Source of the DNA: Gordonia polyisoprenivorans | GTDB taxonomy: Bacteria > Actinomycetota > Actinomycetes > Mycobacteriales > Mycobacteriaceae | Length of the DNA stretch: 64,000 bases | Assembly (NCBI RefSeq): GCF_017654315.1 | Contig: NZ_CP072203.1 | Location: 3,534,001-3,598,000 of the forward strand | Reading direction: 5' to 3' | Shown: piece after piece, positions 28,024-37,018 of the stretch | How the letters are laid out: each line of letters opens with the position of its first letter | Numbering within the stretch: position 1 is the first letter of the stretch | Notes under the pieces: model-generated | The model's input: the letters and a program-made list of their open reading frames with translations, nothing else | Told to the model about the DNA's origin: nothing | Databases searched by the model: none | Made by a program: the position numbers and the translations under genes

Positions 28024-29531
28024 GCGAGGTCACGATCGAGAACGTCGATGTCGTCGTCGTCGGTGGCGGTCCGGGTGGGTCGACCACCGCCACGCTGCTG
28101 GCCAAGAGCGGCCGCCGCGTGGTCCAGATCGAGAAGGAGACCTTCCCGCGGTATCAGATCGGGGAGTCGTTGCTGCCCTCCACGATTCACGGGGTGTGCA
28201 AGCTGCTGGGCTGTTATGAGAAGGTCCGCGACGCCGGCTTCATGCACAAGCGCGGCGGCAGCTTCCGGTGGGGCACCAACCCCGTGCCGTGGAACTTCCT
28301 GTTCGCGATCTCCCCGGAATTCGCCGGCGAGGGCTCCTACGCCTACCAGGTCGAGCGGATGAAATTCGATCAGATCCTGCTGGAGAATTCGGCCGACAAC
28401 GGCGTCGATGTCCGGCAGAACTGCCGCGTGAACGGCGTCGACACCGATGAGACCGGCCGGGTCACCGGGGTGCGCTACCTGGACGCCGACCGCGTCGAAC
28501 ACCACGTGCGGGCCCGGTTCGTCGTCGATGCCTCCGGCAACACGACCCGACTGTCCTCGCGCGCCGGCGGCGAACGCGTGTACTCCGAGTTCTTCCAGAA
28601 CGTCGCGGTCTTCGGGTATTTCGAAGGCGGCAAACGATTCCCGGCGCCCGACGCGGGCAACATCCTCTGCGCGGCGTTCGACGAGGGCTGGATCTGGTAC
28701 ATCCCCCTGTCGGACACGCTCACCAGCGTCGGCGTGGTCATCGCCAAGGACAAGGCGCAGCATGTGCTCAATGCGCAGGAAGAGACCCTGCGGCACTACA
28801 TCGATCGGTGCGAGATCGTCCGCGACATGCTCACCGACGCCACGCGGGTGACCGAGGGCACCTACGGCGAGATCCGTATCCGCAAGGACTATTCGTATGC
28901 CAACACCCGCTTCTGGGGCAACGGCATGGTGCTCGTCGGCGACGCCGCGTGCTTCATCGATCCGGTGTTCTCGACCGGGGTGCATCTCGCGACGTATTCC
29001 GGTGTGCTGGCTGCACGTTCGATCAACAGCGTGCTCGACGGCACGATGTCCGAGGAACGTGCCTTCGGTGAGTTCGAGGGCCGCTATCGCCGCGAGTACG
29101 CCGTCTTCCACGAGTTCCTCTCGGCGTTCTACGACATGGAGCAATCCGAGGACTCGTACTTCTGGAAGGCGCGCAAGGTCACCAACTTCGACCGCAACGA
29201 CATGACGGCCTTCGTCTCCCTCGTCGCCGGCGGCTACTCGGGAGAGGACGCACTGACCGACCCGTCGTCGATCGTCTCGCGGTTCCGCCGATCCTCCGAC
29301 GCACTGACCGAGGCCGCCCGCGCCACCGGCGGTATGGACACCGACTCCGGCCAGCGGATGGGGCACATGTTCGGTGCGCCGGTGGTCCGTGAGGTGATGG
29401 AGGAGATGAACGCCCTGCAGGCACGTGGCGCGGTCGGCGACCGCGCCACCGAACCGCCCCTGCTCGAGGGCGGTCTGGTGCCCTCGGCCGACGGCTTGGC
29501 GTGGGCGGAACCGGCGCAGGTCGCGGTCTGA
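28020..29531 (+). CDS. Flavin-dependent halogenase, probably acting on carrier-bound DHB
   Basis: A 503-residue FAD protein. The Rossmann motif [12 protein letters not shown] starts at about residue 14, GESLLP at 48, the candidate catalytic Lys is K77 ([10 protein letters not shown]), and the halogenase signature WxWxIP is present as WIWYIP at 224-229. [18 protein letters not shown] is the conserved segment near the halide site. Together these separate halogenases from ordinary FAD monooxygenases. The overall form is that of the carrier-protein-dependent group (CmlS, CndH, PltA type) rather than free-tryptophan halogenases. Its ATG overlaps the ArCP stop, so the two are co-translated. FADH2 would have to come from a flavin reductase elsewhere in the genome. 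Chlorinated DHB is known in the chlorocatechelin siderophores of Streptomyces; the chlorine position here cannot be read from sequence. Confidence 0.87.
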   Translation: MSEVTIENVDVVVVGGGPGGSTTATLLAKSGRRVVQIEKETFPRYQIGESLLPSTIHGVCKLLGCYEKVRDAGFMHKRGGSFRWGTNPVPWNFLFAISPEFAGEGSYAYQVERMKFDQILLENSADNGVDVRQNCRVNGVDTDETGRVTGVRYLDADRVEHHVRARFVVDASGNTTRLSSRAGGERVYSEFFQNVAVFGYFEGGKRFPAPDAGNILCAAFDEGWIWYIPLSDTLTSVGVVIAKDKAQHVLNAQEETLRHYIDRCEIVRDMLTDATRVTEGTYGEIRIRKDYSYANTRFWGNGMVLVGDAACFIDPVFSTGVHLATYSGVLAARSINSVLDGTMSEERAFGEFEGRYRREYAVFHEFLSAFYDMEQSEDSYFWKARKVTNFDRNDMTAFVSLVAGGYSGEDALTDPSSIVSRFRRSSDALTEAARATGGMDTDSGQRMGHMFGAPVVREVMEEMNALQARGAVGDRATEPPLLEGGLVPSADGLAWAEPAQVAV

Positions 29532-29532
29532 C

Positions 29533-29550
29533 CGGTCGACCCACCGACCG
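29533..29550. terminator. Small hairpin between convergent halogenase and dhbC
   Basis: A 6-base perfect stem (CGGTCG / CGACCG) with a 6-base loop fills most of the 25-base gap between the two converging genes. There is no T tract. It is a weak candidate for a bidirectional transcription end. Confidence 0.25.
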
Positions 29551-29556
29551 TCCGGC

Positions 29557-30753
29557 TCAGCCGATACCGAGGGCGGCGAGGATCGTCGCGAATTTGGCGT
29601 CGGTCTCGGCGAGTTCGGTGTCCGGGTCGGAATCGGCGACGATGCCGCCGCCGGCCCAGGTGGTGATCTCCCGGCCACCGGGGGCGATCTCGGCACAGCG
29701 GATCGCGACCATCCACTCGCCGTCACCGGCGACCACGGTGCCGTCGCGATCGCGTGTCGGGCCGCCCGCCCATCCGATCGCGCCGGCGTAGAAGCCCCGC
29801 CGGGCCTCGGTCGCGACGATGTGATCGCGGGCCAGGTCGGTGGGCGTGCCACAGATCGCCGGGGTCGGATGAACGGCCATGGCGAGATCCAGGGCCGTGG
29901 TCGACGGGTCGGCGATCTCACCGCGGATCGGGGTGCCCAGATGCCACATCGTCGGCGTCGTCATCAGCTCGGGTTCGTCGGGCACGTCGAGCGTGCGGCA
30001 CAACGGCGCGAGCGCCGCCCGCAAGGCATCGACGACGAATCGGTGTTCGGTGCGATCCTTCGTCGAATTCGCCAGTGCCCGACCCTGTTCGGCGTCGAGT
30101 CGGGGATCGGTCAGGCGCGCCGACGAGCCCGCGAGCGGATAGGCCGACACGATGTTGCCGCGTTTGCGGATCAGGACCTCAGGGCTGGCACCGACCAATT
30201 GGGGGAGCGAACCCGAGGTGGGACCGGGCAGGTCGGTGACGAACACCGATCCCCGCGGATCGATGGCACGCAGTCGCGCGGCCACGTCCCATCCGGTGAC
30301 CGGCGACTCGGAGTGCACCGTCAGGGCGCGTGCGAGCACGACCTTCGCCAGCGGGTCGTCGGGGTCGGCGAGCCGGTCGATCGCCGCCGCGACCCGGCGA
30401 TGATGGTCGGCCGGCGACGGTACGGCGGCCACGATGCGGGAGCGCGCCACCGGGCGCCCGGCGGCGGTCGGCGGAGTCCACCGGCCGTGGTGCAGGTCGA
30501 GCCGATCGGGCGCGATGAGTGACGCCCGCTCACGGGCATCGAACGGCAGGGCTCCGACGATCGCGGCCCGCGCACCGTCTCGCAGTGCGCGGGCCGCCCG
30601 GTCGGTGTCGTGGTACACGGTGCTGCAACCCACCCCGATGACGTGATAGGTGTTGCGGCACAACAGGAAATGTGCGACATCGGCGCCGGCCGGACCGGTT
30701 ACGGCGCCAAGGGCATCGGGAGTGTGCTCGGCCGACGTCGGCGATGAGATCAT
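29557..30753 (-). CDS. dhbC: Isochorismate synthase (DhbC/EntC)
   Basis: A 398-residue chorismate-utilising enzyme that converts chorismate to isochorismate, the first committed step to DHB. Visible family segments are KVVLARAL with the general-base Lys, VGASPEVLI, YPLAGSSARLTD, ALANSTKDRTEH, MWHLGTPIRGEI, AVHPTPAICGTP, GFYAGAIGW and WAGGGIVADSDPDTEL, which supply the Mg2+ and substrate-binding acids. The longest open frame starts at 30813, but the ATG at 30753 has a GGAG Shine-Dalgarno about 12 bases upstream and gives the usual length, so it is preferred. It is divergent from the ornithine monooxygenase with a shared iron box between, and converges on the halogenase. Confidence 0.93.
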   Translation of the reverse strand: MISSPTSAEHTPDALGAVTGPAGADVAHFLLCRNTYHVIGVGCSTVYHDTDRAARALRDGARAAIVGALPFDARERASLIAPDRLDLHHGRWTPPTAAGRPVARSRIVAAVPSPADHHRRVAAAIDRLADPDDPLAKVVLARALTVHSESPVTGWDVAARLRAIDPRGSVFVTDLPGPTSGSLPQLVGASPEVLIRKRGNIVSAYPLAGSSARLTDPRLDAEQGRALANSTKDRTEHRFVVDALRAALAPLCRTLDVPDEPELMTTPTMWHLGTPIRGEIADPSTTALDLAMAVHPTPAICGTPTDLARDHIVATEARRGFYAGAIGWAGGPTRDRDGTVVAGDGEWMVAIRCAEIAPGGREITTWAGGGIVADSDPDTELAETDAKFATILAALGIG

Positions 30754-30849
30754 CTCGCGTGTTTCTCCGATCGGGATGGGTGACCGGTGGATCTGTGGCG
30801 ATCGGGTGGTCACCGTGGAGCGGGGCGCCCGATTCGCGGGCGTTGGAGA

Positions 30850-30868
30850 TTAGGTTAGACTTACCTTC
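30850..30868. promoter_or_regulatory. Iron box between dhbC and the ornithine monooxygenase
   Basis: TTAGGTTAGACTTACCTTC matches the IdeR consensus at 15 of 19 positions, the first nine without a mismatch. It lies between two divergent siderophore genes, 96 bases from the dhbC start and 94 bases from the monooxygenase start, and probably represses both when iron is sufficient. Confidence 0.82.
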
Positions 30869-30962
30869 TGAACATCGGTGAGGGTGTCGCCCGATGGCGC
30901 CGATCGGCTCGCCTGACCGGACCCGAGTCCGACAGCCCGGCGAGCAAGCAGAGGAGTAGCGC

Positions 30963-32249
30963 GTGTGCAGTGAGCACCTTTCCACGGTGGATCTCGTCGG
31001 TATCGGGTTCGGTCCCTCGAATCTGGCGCTGGCCATCGCTCTCGAGGAGCACAACCGCACCGCCGCAACGCCGATCACCGCGCAGTTCTTCGAGCGACGC
31101 GATCGGTTCCAATGGCATCCCGGAATGTTGCTGCCCGGCGCCACCATGCAGGTGTCGTTCCTCAAAGACCTCGCCACACAACGGAACACGGCCAGCGACT
31201 ACACCTTCGTGAGGTATCTCGCCGAACGGGACCGGCTGACCGACTTCATCAACCTGCAGACCTTCTTCCCGCTGCGCTCGGAGTTCCACGACTATCTGCA
31301 GTGGGCGGCGGCGCGCGTGTCGATACCCGTGCAGTATTCGACCGAGGTCACCTCGGTGCGCTGGCACGACGGCGCCTTCGAGGTGACGTCCCCGACGGGC
31401 GCGTGTCGCGCCCGACATCTGGTGCTCGGCGGCGGAATCCGCGCCAAGCTGCCCGCTGGTGTGGTCGCCGGTCGACGGGTCTTCCACAATCACGACGTAC
31501 TCGATCGCTTCGCCGAGCTACCCGAGAGCACTCACGGAGCGTTCGCGGTGATCGGTGCCGGCCAGAGCGCCGCCGAGGTGACCGCATTCCTGCATGAGCA
31601 GACCGACGCGCAGGTGCACGCGGTGTTCGCCAAATACGGCTACACCCCGGCCGACGACAGCCCCTACGCCAATCGGATCTTCGACCCCGGTGCCGTGGAC
31701 GAGTACTTCGCGGCGCAACCCGCCTGGCGTGAACGCATTCTCACCTATCATCGCGGCACCAACTACTCGGCGGTCGATCCGGAACTGATCAACGCCTTGT
31801 ATCGGCGTGAATACACCGAACGGGTCGACGGGCACCGGCGGTTGTTCGTCCACGGCTCCACCGAGGTCCTCGACATCGTCGAGACCGACGAGGCGGCCCG
31901 CCTGCGGGTGGTGAACCGCATGAACGGCGAGGAACTCGAGATCCTTTGTGACGCAGTGGTCTTCGCCACCGGCTTCGAGCCCACGCCGGTCGGCGCCATG
32001 CTCGGCGACCTCGGCCGCTTCTGTCACTCCGATGTCCATGGGCGACCGGTGCTCGACCGACACTATCGGCTGCGCACCGATCCCGAGGTGACCGGCGCCA
32101 TCTACGTGCAGGGCAACTCCGAGCACACCCACGGGCTGACCGCGACGCTGTTGTCCAACGTCGCGGTCCGCTCCGGGGAGATCGTCGAATCGCTGTCGGC
32201 ACACGTGAGTGCGCGCAACGGAACCGGGCGCCGGACCGCGGTTCTGTAG
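30963..32249 (+). CDS. L-ornithine N5-monooxygenase (SidA/PvdA family)
   Basis: A 428-residue flavoprotein that hydroxylates the side-chain amine of ornithine, or possibly lysine, to make the hydroxamate precursor. It has the FAD motif GIGFGPSNLALA at about residue 13, the substrate segment WHPGMLLPGATMQVSFLKDL, the NADPH motif VIGAGQSAAE, then DDSPYANRIFDP, NYSAVDPELIN and the C-terminal ATGFEP. The GTG at 30963 follows an AGGAG at 30951-30955. The DMENLGLINK code in the giant NRPS fits N5-hydroxyornithine as its product's destination. No acyl- or formyltransferase for hydroxyornithine is present in the window. With catechol from DHB this predicts a mixed catecholate-hydroxamate siderophore. 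Confidence 0.92.
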   Translation: MCSEHLSTVDLVGIGFGPSNLALAIALEEHNRTAATPITAQFFERRDRFQWHPGMLLPGATMQVSFLKDLATQRNTASDYTFVRYLAERDRLTDFINLQTFFPLRSEFHDYLQWAAARVSIPVQYSTEVTSVRWHDGAFEVTSPTGACRARHLVLGGGIRAKLPAGVVAGRRVFHNHDVLDRFAELPESTHGAFAVIGAGQSAAEVTAFLHEQTDAQVHAVFAKYGYTPADDSPYANRIFDPGAVDEYFAAQPAWRERILTYHRGTNYSAVDPELINALYRREYTERVDGHRRLFVHGSTEVLDIVETDEAARLRVVNRMNGEELEILCDAVVFATGFEPTPVGAMLGDLGRFCHSDVHGRPVLDRHYRLRTDPEVTGAIYVQGNSEHTHGLTATLLSNVAVRSGEIVESLSAHVSARNGTGRRTAVL

Positions 32250-32276
32250 CGGGCTACGCGTATCGGTGGTTCCTGC

Positions 32277-33230
32277 CTATCGGTTGATCAGCGGCGCGAG
32301 GGTCCGACCCAACAGGTCGACACGGCCGGGAAGGTGGCCGTTGGCGGGCGCATTGACCGTGACCCCGTCGATGCCCGTGGCCAGTAGGGCCGAGTAGCGC
32401 TGGGCGACCTCCTCCGGAGAGCCGATGATCGCGCCGCCGCGGCGTGCCTCGGCACGCGGGTTGCGGGCGACATAGGCATCGAACTCCTGCTGCGCCTGCT
32501 CGTGGGTCGGGGCCACGCACGCCGAGGTCTGCAGGGTCACGACGATCTCGGAGCGATCGCGGCCGAGGCGCTCGCAGTGCTGCGCCAGGGCATCGAGTTT
32601 GCGACCGATCTCGTCGACCCCGCAGATGAGATTGGATTCATCGGCGTACTGGGCGACCATGCGCAGCGTCTTGCGCTCACCACCGCCGCCGATCATCACC
32701 GGGATCCGACCGAGCGGGGCGGGGGAGTTCGCGGCGTCGCTGACCTGATACCACTTGCCCGCCAAGCTCGGTCGCTCCCCACGCAGCATGGGCAGGATGA
32801 TCTGCAGTGCCTCCTCGAGCTTCTCGAACCGATCGGTGAACGTACCGAACTCGTACCCGAGACAGTCGTGTTCGAGTTCGAACCAGCCCGCGCCGATGCC
32901 GAGTTGGGCGCGCCCCGCCGACACCAGATCGAGGGCGGTGACGGTCTTGGCCAGCAGCGTGGGATTGCGGTAGGTGTTGCCGGTGACCAGCGCCGACAAC
33001 CGCACCCGCGAGGTGTGCTGGGCCAGCGCGGCGAGCAGGGCGTAGCACTCGACCATCGGTTCGTCGGGTTCGCCGAGCATCGGGAGTTGGTAGAAGTGGT
33101 CCATCACGAGCACGGTGTCGAAGCCGGAGTCCTCCGCCTCGACGGCCTGCGCGGTGATCGTGGGGAACAGCTGATCGGGCGCGGTGTCGGGATAGCTGAA
33201 GTTCGGGATCTGGTAGCCGAGGCGGGTCAC
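32277..33230 (-). CDS. LLM-class F420-dependent oxidoreductase
   Basis: A 317-residue luciferase-like (beta/alpha)8 protein. Characteristic segments are an N-terminal GYQIPNFSYPD, DTVLVMDHFYQLP, TSRVRLSALVTGNTYRNPTLLAKTVTALDLVSAGRAQLGIGAGWFE, RIPVMIGGGGERKTLRMVAQYAD and the closing GSPEEVAQRYSALLATGIDGV. These fit an actinobacterial F420-dependent reductase, but neither substrate nor cofactor is proven by the sequence. The GTG at 33230 gives the family N-terminus; the open frame extends to 33359 into the neighbouring gene and is not used. It starts 10 bases after the nucleoside hydrolase stop, so the two probably form an operon. Nothing ties it to siderophore synthesis apart from proximity. 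Confidence 0.85.
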   Translation of the reverse strand: MTRLGYQIPNFSYPDTAPDQLFPTITAQAVEAEDSGFDTVLVMDHFYQLPMLGEPDEPMVECYALLAALAQHTSRVRLSALVTGNTYRNPTLLAKTVTALDLVSAGRAQLGIGAGWFELEHDCLGYEFGTFTDRFEKLEEALQIILPMLRGERPSLAGKWYQVSDAANSPAPLGRIPVMIGGGGERKTLRMVAQYADESNLICGVDEIGRKLDALAQHCERLGRDRSEIVVTLQTSACVAPTHEQAQQEFDAYVARNPRAEARRGGAIIGSPEEVAQRYSALLATGIDGVTVNAPANGHLPGRVDLLGRTLAPLINR

Positions 33231-33240
33231 CGCGCCAACG

Positions 33241-34284
33241 CTACGCTCCCGTGGACTGGTTGCCCACGCGCCGGGCGAGCGTCGCAACGGTCTCGATGAG
33301 GTCGTCGAAGACGCGATCGACGTCGGTCGTCGAGGCGACCCGCGCATTCGGTGCGCCACCCCACATCCCGCGTTCGTCGGCGACCGTCGTCCCGCGTGTC
33401 AGCGTGCCCGCGAGTTCCACCGCGACCCGGGCCGGCCGGGTCTGCACCCACGACGGATCCAGCGCAACCATCGCCGCGAACGGGTCGTGCAGGTGGGCGA
33501 TGTAGCCCTCGTCGTGAGCATGGTGGAACTCCAGATAGAAACGCAGCGCGTCCATCACGTGCCGGATGATCACATTGGTCGCCACCGACCGCGTGCCCGG
33601 TTCGTCGGCGGGATCCGGGCACTCCAGCGGGGTACTCCCGGCCGCGGCGGCCAGCCGCACCGTGTGATCGGGGGTCAGGGCGATGGATTCGGTGAGATCG
33701 AGCGGGCACACGATCGGTTCCGGCGCCCCATCGGTGCCGAACGCCGCGAACACCTCGGCGGCGGCCTCCGGATCCACGGCCACATTCCATTCCGAGGTCG
33801 GGGTGGTGTTGCCGTGCACATGGAACGCCCCGCCCATGATCACCAGGCGTCGCAGCCGCACCGGAAGGTCGGGGTCGCGGCGGATCGCGGTGGCCAGCGA
33901 GGTCATCGGACCCGTCACGAGTCCGACGAGCTCCCCGTCATGTGCCGCGGCCGCCTGCACCCACGCGTCCGCGGCGTCGAGACCGGCGACGGTCTGCGTG
34001 GGAGTGGGGAGCTCGGCATAGCCCACCCCGAGCGGCCCATGGGTGTCCTCGGTGGTCATCAGGTCGGCAACCAGAGGGCCGGACGCACCCTGATGGACCG
34101 CGATGTCCTCGCGGCCGCAGAGCGCAAGCCAGGCGAGATTGTTGGTGGCGACCACATCGGCGGGCACATTGCCGGCCGTACTGGCGATCCCGACGAGATC
34201 GACGTCGTCGCGGGCGAGCAGATACAGCAGTGCGAGCGAGTCGTCGATCCCGGTATCGCAGTCGAAGAACACACGGTGGGTCAC
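33241..34284 (-). CDS. Inosine-uridine-preferring nucleoside hydrolase family protein
   Basis: A 347-residue protein with the Ca2+-binding signature FFDCDTGIDDSLALLYLL near the N-terminus, the TAGNVPADVVATNN motif, LVTGPMTSLATAIRR, LVIMGGAFHVHGN, EWNVAVDPEAA and a late HDPFAAMVAL. These mark the IU-nucleoside hydrolase fold, which cleaves the N-glycosidic bond of nucleosides in the cytoplasm for base salvage. The GTG at 34284 is the first start compatible with the conserved opening; an ATG at 34314 would add ten residues. It is divergent from the mscS-type gene. Confidence 0.88.
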   Translation of the reverse strand: MTHRVFFDCDTGIDDSLALLYLLARDDVDLVGIASTAGNVPADVVATNNLAWLALCGREDIAVHQGASGPLVADLMTTEDTHGPLGVGYAELPTPTQTVAGLDAADAWVQAAAAHDGELVGLVTGPMTSLATAIRRDPDLPVRLRRLVIMGGAFHVHGNTTPTSEWNVAVDPEAAAEVFAAFGTDGAPEPIVCPLDLTESIALTPDHTVRLAAAAGSTPLECPDPADEPGTRSVATNVIIRHVMDALRFYLEFHHAHDEGYIAHLHDPFAAMVALDPSWVQTRPARVAVELAGTLTRGTTVADERGMWGGAPNARVASTTDVDRVFDDLIETVATLARRVGNQSTGA

Positions 34285-34388
34285 CGCACCAGTCTCCCAC
34301 TTGCCGGTGGTCACCGGCCCACCCCGGTGCGCCCACCACCGCTGCGCAGCGGGTTCGACGGATCGCGGGATTTCCGTACCGTCGGGGC

Positions 34389-35369
34389 ATGGACCTTTCG
34401 ACTCTCGGCACGGCCCATGGCCCCATCGCGCAGCTCGCCTTCGAATGGACCGACACCAACCGAATGTGGTTGGTGGAACGGCCCATTCGTATCGTGTGCT
34501 ACATCGTCGGGGCGCTGATCGTGCGGTGGGTCGCGCACCGCCTCATCGATCGGGCGACCCGCGGGAACCCCGACGCCGCCGACCGCAGGGCGCCCGCCCT
34601 GATCCGGCATCTGCGCGAACGTTCGCCGACCGGGACGAAGACCCCCGCGGCGGCCAAAGCGGCTGTGGCGCAGCGTCGTTATCAGCGGGCCCGCACCATC
34701 GGGTCGGTGCTCAAGTCGACGGTGTCGATCATCGTGCTGACCTGGGCTGCACTGGCGATCCTGTCGGTGCTCGGCGTCAACATCGCACCGTTCATCGCCT
34801 CGGCCGGGGTGATCGGTCTGGCGGTCGGGTTCGGGGCGCAGAACCTGGTGCGCGACTTCGTGACCGGTGTGTTCATGCTCCTCGAGGACCAGTACGGTGT
34901 CGGCGACACCGTCGATCTCGGTGAGGCGATCGGCACGGTGGAAAGCGTCGGATTGCGCATCACCACGGTCCGAGACGTGGACGGCACCCTCTGGTACGTC
35001 CGCAACGGTGAGATCGCCCGCGTCGGCAACATGAGCCAGGAGTATGCGGTGGCCCGGGTCGAGGTCCCGGTCTCACTGCGCGCCGACCTCGACCGTGCGC
35101 AGGAGGTCGCCCTCGACGCCGCGATGAGGGCCGTCGCCGACGACGAGACACTGGCCGCCGATGTGGTCGACGAGCCGCGGATGCTCGGGGTGCAGGAGGT
35201 CGCGTCGGATCGGGTGGTGCTGCGCCTGACCGTGACGACCCGACCGAACGCGCAGTGGGCGGTGCAGCGCCGGCTGCGTCGGGAGATCCTGCGGGCCTAT
35301 GACGAACACGACATCGATCTGCCCTATGTCGGGGGCCGGACACTCGTCGGCGTCGACGCCGACGGCTGA
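34389..35369 (+). CDS. Small-conductance mechanosensitive channel (MscS family)
   Basis: A 326-residue membrane protein. A first hydrophobic segment at about 28-45 is followed by a basic cytoplasmic loop, then TM segments at about 110-130 and the pore helix APFIASAGVIGLAVGFGAQNLVRDFVTGVFMLLEDQYGVGDTV, the MscS signature. The beta-domain reads VGLRITTVRDVDGTLWYVRNGEI. The family gates under membrane tension to release solutes in hypo-osmotic shock. Start at the ATG 34389; longer frames overlap the nucleoside hydrolase. A strong hairpin follows the stop. Confidence 0.92.
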   Translation: MDLSTLGTAHGPIAQLAFEWTDTNRMWLVERPIRIVCYIVGALIVRWVAHRLIDRATRGNPDAADRRAPALIRHLRERSPTGTKTPAAAKAAVAQRRYQRARTIGSVLKSTVSIIVLTWAALAILSVLGVNIAPFIASAGVIGLAVGFGAQNLVRDFVTGVFMLLEDQYGVGDTVDLGEAIGTVESVGLRITTVRDVDGTLWYVRNGEIARVGNMSQEYAVARVEVPVSLRADLDRAQEVALDAAMRAVADDETLAADVVDEPRMLGVQEVASDRVVLRLTVTTRPNAQWAVQRRLRREILRAYDEHDIDLPYVGGRTLVGVDADG

Positions 35370-35390
35370 GCCGAAACCGCGCGAACCGAG

Positions 35391-35424
35391 ACGAGGTCCC
35401 CGGGAAGATTCCCGGGGACCTCGT
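35391..35424. terminator. Strong hairpin terminator between mscS and tRNA-Leu
   Basis: A perfect 15-base stem (ACGAGGTCCCCGGGA and its complement) closes on a 4-base loop, 21 bases after the mscS stop. No T-run follows on either side. It sits between two convergent transcription units and probably ends both. Confidence 0.7.
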
Positions 35425-35432
35425 CTGCTGCG

Positions 35433-35518
35433 TGTCCGAGGGGGGACTTGAACCCCCACGCCCGTTAATAGGGCACTAGCACCTCAAGCTAGCGCGTCTG
35501 CCATTCCGCCACTCGGAC
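35433..35518 (-). tRNA. tRNA-Leu(GAG)
   Basis: The minus strand folds as a class II tRNA. The acceptor arms GTCCGAG (35518-35512) and CTCGGAC (35440-35434) pair fully and the discriminator A is at 35433. The anticodon stem CTAGC/GCTAG encloses the loop TTGAGGT with anticodon GAG, reading CUC/CUU leucine codons. It has the long variable arm of tRNA-Leu (TGCCC...GGGC) and a T arm with GTTCAAGTC. CCA is not encoded. No integrase or direct repeat is seen beside it. Confidence 0.95.
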
Positions 35519-35615
35519 TTGATTGTCAACCGGCGTGCGAGGCGAGCTCTCACACCGGCGGCGATAACACTAACCGAGGTTGCCCCGGTATCCCAAATCC
35601 CGTAGGAGTGAGGGT

Positions 35616-36962
35616 GTGACCGAAGAGTCGAACACCCCGCGCGCCGTCGACGAGGTCGTCGACCTCGTCAGCACATTGATCCGTTTCGACACCAGCAACA
35701 CCGGAGAGCTGGAGACCACCCGCGGTGAGGAGGAGTGCGCCAAATGGGTGGCGTCGATGCTGGAGGAGGTGGGCTACACCACCCAGTACGTGGAATCGGG
35801 TCAGCCCGGTCGCGGCAACGTCTTCGCCCGCCTGCCCGGACCCCCGGACTCTGATCGCGGGGCCCTGCTGATCCACGGCCACCTCGACGTGGTGCCCGCC
35901 GAACCGGCCGACTGGAGCGTGCATCCCTTCGCCGGCACCGTCAAGGACGGCTACATCTGGGGCCGCGGTGCGGTCGACATGAAGGACATGGTCGGCATGG
36001 CGCTGGCGCTCGCGCGGCAATTCCGGCGTGAGGGCACGGCGCCGCCACGGGAACTGGTCTTCGCCTTCCTCGCCGACGAGGAGGCGGGCGGGACCTGGGG
36101 AGCGCACTGGCTCGTCGAGCACCGGCCCGATCTGTTCGAGGGCATCACCGAGGCCGTCGGCGAGGTCGGCGGCTACTCGCTGACGGTGGACCGGCCCGAC
36201 GGCACCGAACGGCGGCTGTATCTGGTGGAGACCGCCGAGAAGGGGCTGGCGTGGATGCGGCTGACCGCCGATGCCACCGCCGGCCACGGGTCCTTCTTGC
36301 ATGCCGACAACGCCGTCACCGAGGTGGCCGAGGCGGTCGCCCGCATCGGCAGGCACACCTTTCCGCTCGTGATGAGCGAATCGGTCGCCGAGTTCCTCGC
36401 CGCCGTGTCCGAGGAGACCGGTCTGGATCTTCGTCCGGACGCACCCGATCTCGAGACCTCGCTGTTCAAACTCGGCAGCCTGGCCCGGATTCTGGGCGCG
36501 ACATTGCGGGACACGGCCAACCCGACGATGCTGCGGGCCGGCTACAAGGCCAACGTGATCCCGCAGAAGGCCGAGGCCGTCGTCGACTGCCGCATCCTGC
36601 CCGGACGGCAGAAAGAGTTCGAGGCCGAGATCGATCGGCTCATCGGGCCGAATGTCACCCGGGAGTGGATCACCCACCTCGACTCCTACGAGACCACCTT
36701 CGACGGCGACCTCGTCGACGCGATGAACGCGGCGATCCTCGCCCACGATCCGGGCGCGCGGACCGTGCCGTACATGATGTCCGGCGGCACCGACGCCAAG
36801 GCGTTCGCGAAACTCGGCGTCCGGTGCTTCGGCTTCGCTCCACTGCAGTTGCCGCGCGAACTGGATTTCGCGGCCCTGTTCCACGGCGTCGACGAGCGGG
36901 TGCCGGTCGATTCGGTCGTCTTCGGCACCAAGGTGCTCGAACACTTCTTGCTGCACAGCTGA
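35616..36962 (+). CDS. M20/M28-family metallopeptidase (Rv2141c-like)
   Basis: A 448-residue member of the ArgE/DapE/ACY1/CPG2 group. Metal-binding motifs are LLIHGHLDVVP, GRGAVDMKDM, FLADEEAGG with the Glu pair, and later MMSGGTDAKAF and a C-terminal HGVDERVP with the last His. A dimerisation domain lies at about residues 215-335. The family hydrolyses peptides or N-acyl amino acids; the substrate is unknown. The GTG at 35616 has GTAGGAG upstream and is preferred over an upstream TTG at 35580. It is followed by a PEBP gene, as in M. tuberculosis Rv2141c-Rv2140c. Confidence 0.9.
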   Translation: MTEESNTPRAVDEVVDLVSTLIRFDTSNTGELETTRGEEECAKWVASMLEEVGYTTQYVESGQPGRGNVFARLPGPPDSDRGALLIHGHLDVVPAEPADWSVHPFAGTVKDGYIWGRGAVDMKDMVGMALALARQFRREGTAPPRELVFAFLADEEAGGTWGAHWLVEHRPDLFEGITEAVGEVGGYSLTVDRPDGTERRLYLVETAEKGLAWMRLTADATAGHGSFLHADNAVTEVAEAVARIGRHTFPLVMSESVAEFLAAVSEETGLDLRPDAPDLETSLFKLGSLARILGATLRDTANPTMLRAGYKANVIPQKAEAVVDCRILPGRQKEFEAEIDRLIGPNVTREWITHLDSYETTFDGDLVDAMNAAILAHDPGARTVPYMMSGGTDAKAFAKLGVRCFGFAPLQLPRELDFAALFHGVDERVPVDSVVFGTKVLEHFLLHS

Positions 36963-37018
36963 TCTGCGCGCGCATACAGTGGGTCGGGTAGCGCGCCGAC
37001 CACGAGAAAGGTGATCCG

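Noticed and set aside
32277..33230. Luciferase-like oxidoreductase as a siderophore tailoring gene
   Set aside because: It lies outside the iron-boxed operons and pairs with the nucleoside hydrolase; only proximity links it.
35433..35518. Integration site at tRNA-Leu
   Set aside because: No integrase, no repeated tRNA 3' end and no mobile genes were seen on either side.
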